Part shown: one piece after another, positions 1 to 6,608 of the stretch
How the letters are laid out: each line of letters begins with the position of its first letter
Numbering within the stretch: position 1 is the stretch's first letter
Source: an uncultured Stenotrophomonas sp.
Lineage (GTDB): Bacteria > Pseudomonadota > Gammaproteobacteria > Xanthomonadales > Xanthomonadaceae
Reading direction: 5' to 3'
NCBI GenBank assembly: GCA_946223375.1
Contig: CAMICU010000147.1
Location: 1 to 8,786 of the forward strand
Length of the DNA stretch: 8,786 nucleotides
Program-made: the position numbers and the translations under genes
Notes under the pieces: model-generated
Database searches by the model: none
The model's input: the letters and a program-made list of their open reading frames with translations, nothing else
Told to the model about the DNA's origin: nothing

Positions 1-5
1 TGTTA

Positions 6-25
6 GGCGACGGATGGTTTGATCA
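6..25 (+). repeat. 20-bp end repeat, copy A
   Basis: Sequence GGCGACGGATGGTTTGATCA. It recurs as a direct copy at 553-572 (18 of 20 identical over the register 7-26) and 595-614 (17 of 20), and as an inverted copy at 8739-8758 (18 of 20). Chance would not give four such copies in 8.8 kb, three at one edge and one inverted at the other. The arrangement resembles recombinase or transposase binding sites at element ends, but repressor or packaging sites are also possible. That the repeats exist is certain; their role is inferred. Confidence 0.75.
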
Positions 26-53
26 ATTCAGAGTTATCCGGGATTGAGCGCGA

Positions 54-91
54 AAGGTCGAAACTGAATGGGAAATCAGTAGACCGACCTT
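54..91. promoter_or_regulatory. Interrupted inverted repeat upstream of the gp27-like gene
   Basis: AAGGTCG (54-60) is matched by CGACCTT (85-91). CTGA (64-67) and TCAG (76-79) pair inside it. The double-nested symmetry lies about 70 bp upstream of the start at 163. It could be an operator for the downstream gene or, as RNA, a hairpin ending an upstream transcript; a short T run follows at 95-98, not directly abutting. Which of these applies is not visible from sequence. Confidence 0.4.
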
Positions 92-162
92 AATGGATTT
101 TGTGTCCCGCTATCCCGCGTCGCCCTGCCACCGTTGGCCCTCCATCGACTGAGGTGAAACCA

Positions 163-540
163 ATGGCAATGCGAAGCAGGCTGCGTCTCCTGCCCCTGGC
201 TGTCCGCGAAGAGCTGCACGCCCTCATACGGGGAAACGTCTATGGCGATGTGGACGGAACAAAAGCGTGGCTTGCTGGAAAAGGGCTTGTTTTCAGCCGT
301 TCTGGCGTTCATAGGTACATTTCCAGGCTGCGCAAAGCGGACGCCGCAGCGGGCGTGGTTGAGGCTCACATGGCTGCACGAGCAGTCCCGAAGGCGGGCC
401 GGATAGGTGTGCAGACGCGCGCTCGGCGCGTGATTCTCGAACGTCTGGGCGCGCTGGAGCTGAAACGGCAGCGCCTGATCCACGAACTGGGATTGATCGA
501 GGCGCAGGCCCTCCGCGAAGGGGAACCAGCGGAGGAATAG
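163..540 (+). CDS. Mu gp27-like (DUF3486) DNA-binding protein, short form
   Basis: 125 residues. The N-terminal half has the pattern of the Mu gp27/DUF3486 family: a basic start, a Leu-Pro at residues 10-11 followed by an amphipathic helix (REELHALI), then an HTH-like stretch at about 28-57 ending SRSGVHRYISRLR. In Mu-like phages this gene sits next to the large terminase and is considered the likely small terminase subunit. Residues 85-115 form a probable helix or coiled coil (LERLGALELKRQRL). The protein is shorter than usual members (roughly 170-190 aa), and no large terminase follows. The ATG at 163 is chosen because GAGG lies 8 bases upstream (151-154); the in-frame upstream start at 100 has no such site and adds residues unlike the family. 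The gene is flanked by copies A and B of the 20-bp repeat. A stand-alone regulator that uses only the DNA-binding half is an alternative. Confidence 0.6.
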   Translation: MAMRSRLRLLPLAVREELHALIRGNVYGDVDGTKAWLAGKGLVFSRSGVHRYISRLRKADAAAGVVEAHMAARAVPKAGRIGVQTRARRVILERLGALELKRQRLIHELGLIEAQALREGEPAEE

Positions 541-552
541 CGCAAACGCGCA

Positions 553-572
553 GCGACGCATGGATTGATCAA
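553..572 (+). repeat. 20-bp end repeat, copy B
   Basis: GCGACGCATGGATTGATCAA differs from 7-26 at two positions. It lies just after the stop codon of the gp27-like gene and 42 bp (about four helical turns) before copy C, on the same face of the helix. Confidence 0.7.
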
Positions 573-594
573 CGCCAGCCCGGAAATCTGGCAT

Positions 595-614
595 GCGACG
601 GATGGTTTGATTAG
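595..614 (+). repeat. 20-bp end repeat, copy C
   Basis: GCGACGGATGGTTTGATTAG. The first 17 bases are identical to 7-23. Together with copy B it forms a pair at a 42-bp period in the intergenic region. Confidence 0.72.
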
Positions 615-673
615 CGCGGAAATACGCAACAACCTTTTAATATCAATGCGTTAGGTGAATAATTACGGATTCT

Positions 674-739
674 GTGCATCGCTTTAGGCACCGGAAAGCG
701 GTGCATGAGTGCATCGCTTTCGTTGTCGTGCATCGCTTT
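674..739 (+). repeat. Three direct copies of GTGCATCGCTTT
   Basis: Exact 12-base copies begin at 674, 709 and 728. A two-mismatch inverted copy (AAAGCGGTGCAT) lies between them at 695-706, and an inverted copy sharing ten bases (AAAGCGATGC) lies at 809-818. Repeated sites of this kind in an intergenic region usually bind a regulator. The multi-HTH protein encoded at 8081-8623 is a candidate partner, by inference only. Confidence 0.7.
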
Positions 740-840
740 CCATTTTCCCTTTATGGTCAAACACTTGCGACCCCTCACCTTCTACAGCCAAGGGGAGGAA
801 CCAAGGTAAAAGCGATGCGTTTTCCGGGGGTGAAAGGACC

Positions 841-892
841 GTGGAACATCGCCCGACGGGTATGCGGAGCGACGGCTGTTCGCGTGGAACAT
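841..892 (+). repeat. Paired GTGGAACAT motifs
   Basis: GTGGAACAT at 841-849 and again at 884-892, 43 bp apart. The first is part of CCGTGGAACATC, which recurs exactly at 8715-8726, and the inverse lies at 8683-8691. GTGGAACA equals one half of a Pseudomonas-type parS palindrome, but no full palindrome is present here. Confidence 0.55.
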
Positions 893-909
893 TCAGGACT
901 CACGGCACG

Positions 910-948
910 GCTAATGCGTGTTGAATCTCGATACTAAGCCGCATTAGC
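910..948. promoter_or_regulatory. 9-bp inverted repeat upstream of the Mor-like gene
   Basis: GCTAATGCG (910-918) and CGCATTAGC (940-948) are perfect complements separated by 21 bases. The arms begin 30 bp apart, about three helical turns. The repeat ends 37 bp before the ATG at 986, so it is placed to act as an operator or activator site for the operon that starts there. No T run follows, so a terminator is unlikely. Confidence 0.5.
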
Positions 949-985
949 TCTTAATTCGTGCAGGTTTTGTGCTTGCGCGGATTCC

Positions 986-1672
986 ATGACACAGCAGCGG
1001 TTCCAACATGGCTTTGGACGCATCGGCAAAGAACTGTGGCCGGCTTCGCTGTTGGAGTTGGCGGAGTTTCTGGCCGAGCGTTTGCACAAGTCGCTGAAGG
1101 TGTCGGCGGCGGACGCCGAGCAAAAGGCCGCTGATCTGGTCATGTGCGTTTCCGAGTCGGTAGGCGGTCTCTTGATCTACCTGCCGAGGGAAGAAGCGCG
1201 ACTGATAGAAGAAGTGCGCCAGCTGATCGAGGACGCAGACGCGGGGCGGAAATCGCCCGCCTTCGTCGGCCTGGACAAGAAGCATTTTTGCGATCAGCTG
1301 CGCGCGGCTCGGGCCAGCAATGGATACCGCTGGGAAGTGTATGTCCAGCGCATCGCTGCGGCCATCTACGGCTATGAGCTTGAGCGCGGGACCGCTCCGC
1401 ATGAAGCCCGTCCGCTGGTCGAAACCACTGTTATGACGCTCGCCGACTACGGCAACGGAAAGATGTTCGTGGTGCCCTCCGGGCATCGCGTGCGCGCCGC
1501 GCTGGCGCACATGGAAATTGCCGACAAGTTCGGTAGCGAAGACGCAAGCGTGCTGGCGTTCGAGTACGGCCTGAGCGTGGTTCGTGTGTATGCCATCGCC
1601 AAACAAGAACTGCGCCGACGTAGGCAGGCGAGGAATCGGCTCTATGCCGCCACCGGAACAACGGGACACTGA
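986..1672 (+). CDS. Mor/C-family transcription activator with two Mor modules
   Basis: 228 residues. Mu Mor activates middle transcription; the family (Mor, C) has an N-terminal dimerisation domain with a Gly-Gly turn before a YIP strand, then an HTH. Residues 18-70 match the dimerisation half (WPASLLELAEFLAERL, then VGGLLIYLPREEA), but the expected HTH does not follow; a helical linker of about 55 residues takes its place. Residues 125-212 form a second, complete module: helix, NGKMFVVPSG strand, then the HTH (MEIADKFG to YGLSVVRVYAIAKQELRRRR) with a basic tail. The usual Mor is about 130 residues. No good ribosome site precedes the ATG at 986. The gene opens a dense operon (4 bases to the next ATG) and probably drives expression of phage-type genes here or in a helper. 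Family assignment comes from pattern recognition, not alignment software. Confidence 0.7.
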   Translation: MTQQRFQHGFGRIGKELWPASLLELAEFLAERLHKSLKVSAADAEQKAADLVMCVSESVGGLLIYLPREEARLIEEVRQLIEDADAGRKSPAFVGLDKKHFCDQLRAARASNGYRWEVYVQRIAAAIYGYELERGTAPHEARPLVETTVMTLADYGNGKMFVVPSGHRVRAALAHMEIADKFGSEDASVLAFEYGLSVVRVYAIAKQELRRRRQARNRLYAATGTTGH

Positions 1673-1676
1673 GAAC

Positions 1677-2405
1677 ATGGGCGAGAACATCACCGCCGCC
1701 GAGCTTGCCGTCTGTCATGCCACCGGCGTCACGCCGGAGGACTTCATCGCCGCGAGAGGAGTGGGTAGCCAATCCCAGGTGACGTTTGGCCTGTGCAATA
1801 CGGAACTGGCCGTTTGCTATGCCACCGGGATCGCTCCTGCCGACTACGCGGCTGCGAAGCGCGGCGATGCACACCTGGGAAGCTACGTAGGCGCGAGCGG
1901 CACCATCGCCTTGGCAGCGTGCGCCTTTTCGGTCACCGCGCCGCGTGAAGGTGCCAACCGCATCGACATCCAACTGACCCCGGCCGGCACGTTTAAGCCG
2001 TCCGATGGGCGGGAAATGAAGGTGCCGGCGTGGCGCATCGACCGCGCTATCGCGGACAAGGTCATCGCGCGGTTCAATGCGCGCAAGACGCCGCCCGTGG
2101 TCGATTACGAGCACCAGACGCTGCACAAGGAAACCAACGGTCAGCCCGCACCGGCAGCGGCATGGATGCGCGCGCTGGAATGGCGCGAAGGCTCGGGCCT
2201 GTGGGCGACGGTGGAACTGACCGAGCGCGCCGCCGAGCTGATCCGCGCGGGCGAATACCGTTTCGTCTCGCCCGTGTTCGCCTACGACGCCGCGACCGGC
2301 GAAGTGCTGGCCGTCCACATGGCCGCCTTCACCAATGCCCCCGCCATCGACGGCATGGAGCCGCTAGCCGTGCAAGCCGCCGCCACGCTGCTGTTCAACA
2401 GGTGA
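1677..2405 (+). CDS. Mu I-type prohead protease domain with N-terminal repeats
   Basis: 242 residues. From about residue 97 to the end it follows the Mu gpI protease/scaffold family (COG4388-like): IQLTPAGTF, a DGR, a DYEHQT motif with His146, APAAAWMRALEWRE, then YRFVSPVF with Ser198 and FTNAPAIDGM. His146 and Ser198 are the likely catalytic pair by analogy with assemblin-like prohead proteases; this is inferred. In phages the enzyme cleaves scaffold and head proteins inside the procapsid. Two features are odd. The protein stops right after the protease domain, without the usual C-terminal scaffold. Residues 5-27 and 39-61 carry two copies of a repeat (pattern ELAVC-x-ATG-[VI]) that continues in the next gene. 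The ATG at 1677 follows the previous stop by 4 bases; an in-frame start at 1584 would lie deep inside the Mor-like gene. Confidence 0.8.
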   Translation: MGENITAAELAVCHATGVTPEDFIAARGVGSQSQVTFGLCNTELAVCYATGIAPADYAAAKRGDAHLGSYVGASGTIALAACAFSVTAPREGANRIDIQLTPAGTFKPSDGREMKVPAWRIDRAIADKVIARFNARKTPPVVDYEHQTLHKETNGQPAPAAAWMRALEWREGSGLWATVELTERAAELIRAGEYRFVSPVFAYDAATGEVLAVHMAAFTNAPAIDGMEPLAVQAAATLLFNR

Positions 2406-2409
2406 GCCG

Positions 2410-2691
2410 ATGAACTTGCCGCTGCACACTCCCGAAGAAGTGTTTTGCAAGATCGCCGGCATCAGTCGCGCCGAGCTTGAACAGCACCTTGCCAAGGGCT
2501 TGGCCCTTGAAGAGTTCGCGGTGTGCCATTCGACCGGCGTAGATATCGACGCCTACCTGCGGGCGCGGAACACGCGCCGCGATGCCGGCCTGCCGACCTT
2601 CGGCCTGAGCGATGCGGAACTGGCGGTCTCCTTCGCGCTCGGCGTGACGCCCGAGCAATACGCCACCGCCAAGAAGAAAAAGCTGAACTGA
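2410..2691 (+). CDS. Small protein of three 23-residue ELAVC repeats
   Basis: 93 residues made almost entirely of three copies of one unit at residues 5-27, 31-53 and 66-88. The pattern is roughly Leu-x-x-x-Glu-[LFV]-Ala-Val-Cys-x-x-x-Gly-[VI]-x-x-x-x-[FYL]-x-x-x-[KR]; the first copy is the most diverged and the third has Ser for Cys. Copies two and three, with the TFGL linker, match the N-terminal 61 residues of the neighbouring protease, so one arose from the other by duplication. Similar short segments occur near the ends of phage scaffold and protease proteins (recalled, not searched), suggesting a docking peptide for capsid or scaffold. AGGTGAG at 2400-2406 is the ribosome site, and the start follows the previous stop by 4 bases. 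The Lys-rich C-terminus (KKKKLN) is notable. Function is inferred. Confidence 0.75.
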   Translation: MNLPLHTPEEVFCKIAGISRAELEQHLAKGLALEEFAVCHSTGVDIDAYLRARNTRRDAGLPTFGLSDAELAVSFALGVTPEQYATAKKKKLN

Positions 2692-2713
2692 CCACACGAC
2701 CCGAGAGAAACCC

Positions 2714-3499
2714 ATGAGCGCCAAGAAAGACCTCGCCACGCAAGTGCGTGAATACACCGACAAGTTGCACCGCGACTATGCCGAACTGAAACAGGAACGC
2801 GCCGCGCTGGAAGAGCGCAAGGCGTTCCTGTTCGCCGCGCCGCTCGATGAGCACGACTTCTATCAGATGGTGGAAGACTACATCGACGCGCAGGCGAGCA
2901 ACTTCATCAACAACAGCGGCATCCTGGGCCACAAGAGGCGCTTCGCCTATCCGCACGTGGACGCGCACCCGCTCAAGCGCGAGCCGATCTCGCTTGCCAT
3001 CGCGGAGCGCGTGCGTACCGGGGATGAATACACACTGGCGGGAGTCTCGGACACTGGGAACGTCGTGTTCGGGAGTTTCGGACCGGCGCAGTTCCACATG
3101 GCGATGTGTTTCTTCTTCGGCGATACCATCAAGGAAAAGCTGATCGAACTGCTGAAGAAGACTGGCCCGCACCTGGACGAAGATGACGCGCGCCAGATCG
3201 GCCCGACCATCGCCGAGCGGCGGGCCGAGATCGCCACCATCGACGCCCGCATCGCCGAGATCGGCAAGGGGCTGGCGGAGATCAAGGCGGAACTGGAGAC
3301 CTTCGTCCCGCCGCTCACGCCCGACGAGCAGGCCGAGGAGCGCCGCAAGCAGGCCGAGGCGACCAGGGCGCGCAACACCCTCATCCGGGACGAGTTCAAC
3401 GGTCGCAATCAGACCGAACTGGTCAAGCGCTATCGCCTGTCCCGTTCGGATATCGACGCGATCATCGCCAGCGACCCGCGCCGCGCCGCTGGCCGGTAA
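2714..3499 (+). CDS. Coiled-coil protein with C-terminal Mor-type HTH
   Basis: 261 residues. Residues 3-37 are a charged helix, probably coiled coil (REYTDKLHRDYAELKQERAA). Residues 43-150 form an unrecognised globular domain with aromatic patches (DFYQMVEDYIDAQ; AQFHMAMCFFFGDTI). Residues 166-197 are a second coiled coil with heptad-like Ile/Ala spacing. Residues 223-251 read LIRDEFNGRNQTELVKRYRL then SRSDIDAIIAS, which is the HTH signature of the Mor/C family without its GG-YIP dimerisation strand; the coiled coils may take over dimerisation. The start at 2714 has GAGAG at 2702-2706 and lies 22 bases after the previous gene. The gene sits between head-type and tail-type genes where a capsid or tail protein would be expected. 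A DNA-binding regulator or a structural protein that grips DNA are both possible. Confidence 0.7.
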   Translation: MSAKKDLATQVREYTDKLHRDYAELKQERAALEERKAFLFAAPLDEHDFYQMVEDYIDAQASNFINNSGILGHKRRFAYPHVDAHPLKREPISLAIAERVRTGDEYTLAGVSDTGNVVFGSFGPAQFHMAMCFFFGDTIKEKLIELLKKTGPHLDEDDARQIGPTIAERRAEIATIDARIAEIGKGLAEIKAELETFVPPLTPDEQAEERRKQAEATRARNTLIRDEFNGRNQTELVKRYRLSRSDIDAIIASDPRRAAGR

Positions 3500-3780
3500 G
3501 CCATCGTGGAGCCGGCGCAAGCCGGCCCAGGACAAGCGGGCGAGTGTCCTGGCTGAGAAACAACCCCCGCAGCTTGGGAGGCCGTGAGCGCTGGCCCTGA
3601 CCAAGTACCCCGGAGTGGGGGATTCGGGCAGCTGAACGCTCGACCCGCGCCCCGCTCCGGCCCTATCCCGTTTGAAAGCCGTTTAAATCGCCCTCCACGG
3701 CCTTTGGGCCGGCTGTCCGGCCCCATCCCCGCCCCTGCGTGGCGGGTGGGCCTTGCAGGGGCGCCCATGAGGAAACGTCA
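3500..3780. other. GC-rich hairpin-bearing gap before the tape measure gene
   Basis: 281 bases without a credible gene. It holds a GCCGGC hairpin closed by a GCAA tetraloop (3511-3526); directly after it an 8-bp stem CCAGGACA/TGTCCTGG (3527-3534/3545-3552); a 7-bp stem GGGCCGG-CTGT-CCGGCCC (3706-3723); and an inverted repeat GCCCCTGC/GCAGGGGC (3731-3738/3755-3762) ending 18 bases before the next ATG. None has a T run, so classical termination is not supported. The last hairpin could control translation of the tape measure gene. In tailed phages the tail-assembly chaperone genes usually occupy this place; they are missing. Confidence 0.55.
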
Positions 3781-6600
3781 ATGTCTGGCTACCGCAGAGG
3801 CCCTGACCCCGACTTCGCAATGCGGCTGGCCCTCGATATGGGGGATGCGGCCAAGGACGTCGCCCAACTCGATGCTGCGCTGGACCAAATCCAAGGCGCG
3901 GGCGCGAACGCCGCGCGCGGGCTGAACACCGCCACCACCGCCAGCACTGCCCTGGGCACGGCCAACAACCAAAGCACCGCCGCCGCCAAGGCGAATGCGG
4001 TAGCGTTGAAGCAGCAGGCCGCCGCGGCCACCGCTGCGGCCCGTGCAAATGGCGTGGCGGCCAACTCGGCCAAGCAGAACGCCCAGGCGATGCGGCAACT
4101 GCCGATGCAGATCACCGACATCGTGACCGGCCTCGCCAGCGGGCAAAGCCCGATGATGGTGCTGGTGCAGCAGGGCGGCCAGTTGAATGATTCCTTCGGT
4201 GGAGTCGTGCCAGCCGCGCGGGCGCTGCTGGGCGCAATCTCGCCGCTGGCCATCGTTGGCGGTACCGTGGCGGCGGCGCTCGGCACCGTGGCCGTGGGTG
4301 CGATCAAGGGCTATCAGGAAATCCAGAATCTGGAACGCGGCCTGATCTCGACCGGGCGCGTGGCCGGACAGACCGCCGGCCAGTTCGCCGACATGGCGGA
4401 TCGCGTGGGCGAAGCCACTGGCGAGTTCGGCGACGCGGACAAGGCCGCGTTGCAACTGGCGCAGTCGGGCAAGCTGTCCGGCCAGACGCTGGAAGCGGCG
4501 ATGGGTGCGGCGGTCAACCTGTCCAAGCTCACCGGACAGAGCATCGAGGACACCACCGATCAGATCATCAAGCTGGCCGATTCACCTTCGGCGATGTTGC
4601 TCAAGTTGAACGAGCAATATCACTTCCTCACCGCCGAGGTGTACGACCATGTGAAGTCGCTGGAAGACCAGGGCCGCGCCGAGGACGCTACGCGCGTAGC
4701 GGTGGAAGACTTCGCCCGCGTGCATGAGCAGCGCATCCGCGAGGCGGAAGAGCGCGCCGGCTGGCTTGAACAGGCGTGGGTGGGCCTGGGCAACACCATC
4801 GCCGGCATCTGGGATTCGATCAAGAGCATTGGGCGTGACGACGCCGAGGCGCAGCTACGCGCCGCGCAATCGCAACTGGACAGCCTGCGGCGCAATCGCG
4901 GCAACGACCGCGCAGGCTGGTCGCCCTGGGCCGAGGAACAGGCAGAGAAGACGCTGAAGGCCGCGCAGGAGCGCGTGGCCGCCGAGCAGCAGGCCGCCAA
5001 ACAGGAGCAGGCCGCCCGCGCGGCGGAAGAGGCCAAGTTGAAGGCGCGCCGGGAGGCCGAGGACGCGAGCAAGGAATGGGACCGCCTGCGCACGTCCAAC
5101 CTGAGCAAGCAAGAGAAGCTGGAGGCGGAAATCGCCAGCATCCGCAAGGTCGGGATCACCGCCGGCAAGACGGAAGCGCAGATCGAGGCACAGATTGCGC
5201 AGGCCCGCGCCCGTTACAACGAAAGCCTGCCCAAGGGCCGCAAGTCCAGCGGCGGCAAGTCCGACGCCCAGCGCGAAGAGGAAGCCGCGCAGCGCGAGCT
5301 GGAGAACCTGCAAAAGCAGACCGCCATGCTCGGGCTTGTCGAAGAGGGCGAGCGCCGCGTCAGCGATGAGGCGCGCGTGCGCTGGGAAACCCAGCATGGC
5401 GCGTATCAGTCCGCCAGCGCTGCGACCAAGGAACAACTGCTGGTGCAGGCCAAGGCGCTGGACACCGCGCGCCAGCAGCGCGAAGAGCAGGAAAAGCAGC
5501 GCAAGGAAGTGGAAGACACGCAGCGCGCTTATGAGCGCCTGCACGATCAGTTGCGCTCGCCCATCGAGGCGGCGACCGATGTGGTCACCGATCAGATTGC
5601 CATCCTCAACAAGGCATTGGAGAAGGGCATCATCAATGCCGCGCAGTATCAGGCGGAAATCGCCAAGGTCGGTGACAACGCCCTAAAGCCGGAGCGCGGC
5701 ATCGGCGATGAGCTTTCCATGCTCGGCATCGGTGGCGACTACGAAACCCAGCGGCTGGCCTCGCTGCGTCAGCAGTTGCAGGATCACTACAACCAGCAAC
5801 TGGCGATCATCAACGCCGGTCGGGCGGCGGGCAAGTTGGCGAACGATCAGTGGGACGCCCAAGAAGCCGCCGCCAAGCAGCAGTTCTATGACGGCCAGCG
5901 GCAGCTGGCGGTGGCGCAGAACCAACTGCAACTCATGCAGGCGTCGTCCATCTTCGGTTCCCTCGCTGCCATCACGGAAACCTTCGCGGGCGAGCAGAGC
6001 AAGACCTATCAGGCCATGTTCGCCGTGAGCAAGGGCTTTGCCGTGGCATCGGCGGCCATCGCGCTGTGGCAGAGCGTGGCCGAGGCGAGCAAGACGCCGT
6101 GGCCGGGCAACCTCGCACTGATCGCGCAGGCGATGGCGCAGGGCGCGCAAATCGCGCAGATGATCGCCGGCACACAGTTCAACGCCAGCGGCTACGCCAC
6201 GGGCGGGCGCATCACCGGCCCCGGCACGGGCACCAGCGACAGCATCCCGATTTGGGCCTCGCATGGCGAGTTCATGACCCGCGCCGCCGTGGTACGCCAG
6301 CCGGGTGCGCTGCCGTTCCTGGAAGACTTCAACATGCGCGGCATGGCCGCGCTGCGCGATGCACGCGGCTACGCGGTGGGCGGATTGATCACACCGGCCC
6401 CGATCTACTCCATGCCGGAGCCGCGTGCGCGCGTCAGTGACGAGAACACGATTCAGAACGTCAACAATAACCGGATGCGGCTTTACAACCTGTTCGACAC
6501 CGATCAGCTCGCGCAGAAGCTCGCGCAGCATCCGGCGATGGAGAAGGCCATCGTGAACGTCGCCAGCCAGAACGGCAACGCGATCCGGGCCGAATGGTGA
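3781..6600 (+). CDS. Phage tail tape measure protein (lambda gpH-type)
   Basis: 939 residues. The tape measure protein sets tail length and leaves with the DNA at injection. Residues 109-135 carry the family hallmark (MQITDIVTGLASGQSPM, then VLVQQGGQLNDSFGG). A hydrophobic segment follows at about 146-177, rich in Ala/Gly/Val. Long charged coiled coils occupy about 320-440 and 487-600. A second hydrophobic stretch lies at 746-766. The C-terminal region at 804-831 has the other hallmark (ATGGRITGPGTGTSDSIP, then a GEFMTRAA motif), seen at the end of many siphovirus tape measures. The ATG at 3781 has AGGA at 3770-3773 with normal spacing; the upstream in-frame start at 3739 lies in the hairpin region. 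The frame is intact and of ordinary length for a long-tailed siphovirus. No tail tube, chaperone, baseplate or tip genes accompany it within the window, which is unusual. Confidence 0.93.
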   Translation: MSGYRRGPDPDFAMRLALDMGDAAKDVAQLDAALDQIQGAGANAARGLNTATTASTALGTANNQSTAAAKANAVALKQQAAAATAAARANGVAANSAKQNAQAMRQLPMQITDIVTGLASGQSPMMVLVQQGGQLNDSFGGVVPAARALLGAISPLAIVGGTVAAALGTVAVGAIKGYQEIQNLERGLISTGRVAGQTAGQFADMADRVGEATGEFGDADKAALQLAQSGKLSGQTLEAAMGAAVNLSKLTGQSIEDTTDQIIKLADSPSAMLLKLNEQYHFLTAEVYDHVKSLEDQGRAEDATRVAVEDFARVHEQRIREAEERAGWLEQAWVGLGNTIAGIWDSIKSIGRDDAEAQLRAAQSQLDSLRRNRGNDRAGWSPWAEEQAEKTLKAAQERVAAEQQAAKQEQAARAAEEAKLKARREAEDASKEWDRLRTSNLSKQEKLEAEIASIRKVGITAGKTEAQIEAQIAQARARYNESLPKGRKSSGGKSDAQREEEAAQRELENLQKQTAMLGLVEEGERRVSDEARVRWETQHGAYQSASAATKEQLLVQAKALDTARQQREEQEKQRKEVEDTQRAYERLHDQLRSPIEAATDVVTDQIAILNKALEKGIINAAQYQAEIAKVGDNALKPERGIGDELSMLGIGGDYETQRLASLRQQLQDHYNQQLAIINAGRAAGKLANDQWDAQEAAAKQQFYDGQRQLAVAQNQLQLMQASSIFGSLAAITETFAGEQSKTYQAMFAVSKGFAVASAAIALWQSVAEASKTPWPGNLALIAQAMAQGAQIAQMIAGTQFNASGYATGGRITGPGTGTSDSIPIWASHGEFMTRAAVVRQPGALPFLEDFNMRGMAALRDARGYAVGGLITPAPIYSMPEPRARVSDENTIQNVNNNRMRLYNLFDTDQLAQKLAQHPAMEKAIVNVASQNGNAIRAEW

Positions 6601-6608
6601 GCGCCGAC

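Larger units (their letters stand above)
541..985. other. Gene-poor regulatory stretch with iterated motifs
   Basis: 445 bases without a convincing gene. In order it holds repeat copies B and C (553-572, 595-614) with a small inverted repeat between them (GCCAG 574-578, CTGGC 588-592); a locally AT-rich patch at about 631-668; a cluster of GTGCATCGCTTT motifs (674-820); two GTGGAACAT motifs (841-849, 884-892); and a 9-bp-arm inverted repeat (910-918/940-948). A 40-codon frame from the ATG at 815 to 937, with AAGG at 803-806, is possible but has no recognisable content. The stretch looks like a control region for the operon starting at 986. No clear -35/-10 pair can be fixed. Confidence 0.6.

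Noticed and set aside
674..937. 87-codon frame starting in the GTGCATCGCTTT array
   Set aside because: Its GTG start is part of the repeat, the translation has no domain-like character, and no ribosome site precedes it. A shorter start at 815 cannot be excluded and is mentioned in the intergenic entry.
2462..3604. Long minus-strand open frame of 380 codons
   Set aside because: It lies opposite two well-supported plus-strand genes. Its composition is the low-complexity Arg/Leu/Gly mix typical of a shadow frame in GC-rich DNA, and it has no recognisable motif.
3584..3925. 113-codon frame overlapping the start of the tape measure gene
   Set aside because: Pro/Arg-rich, no ribosome site, and it runs into the tape measure gene in another frame.
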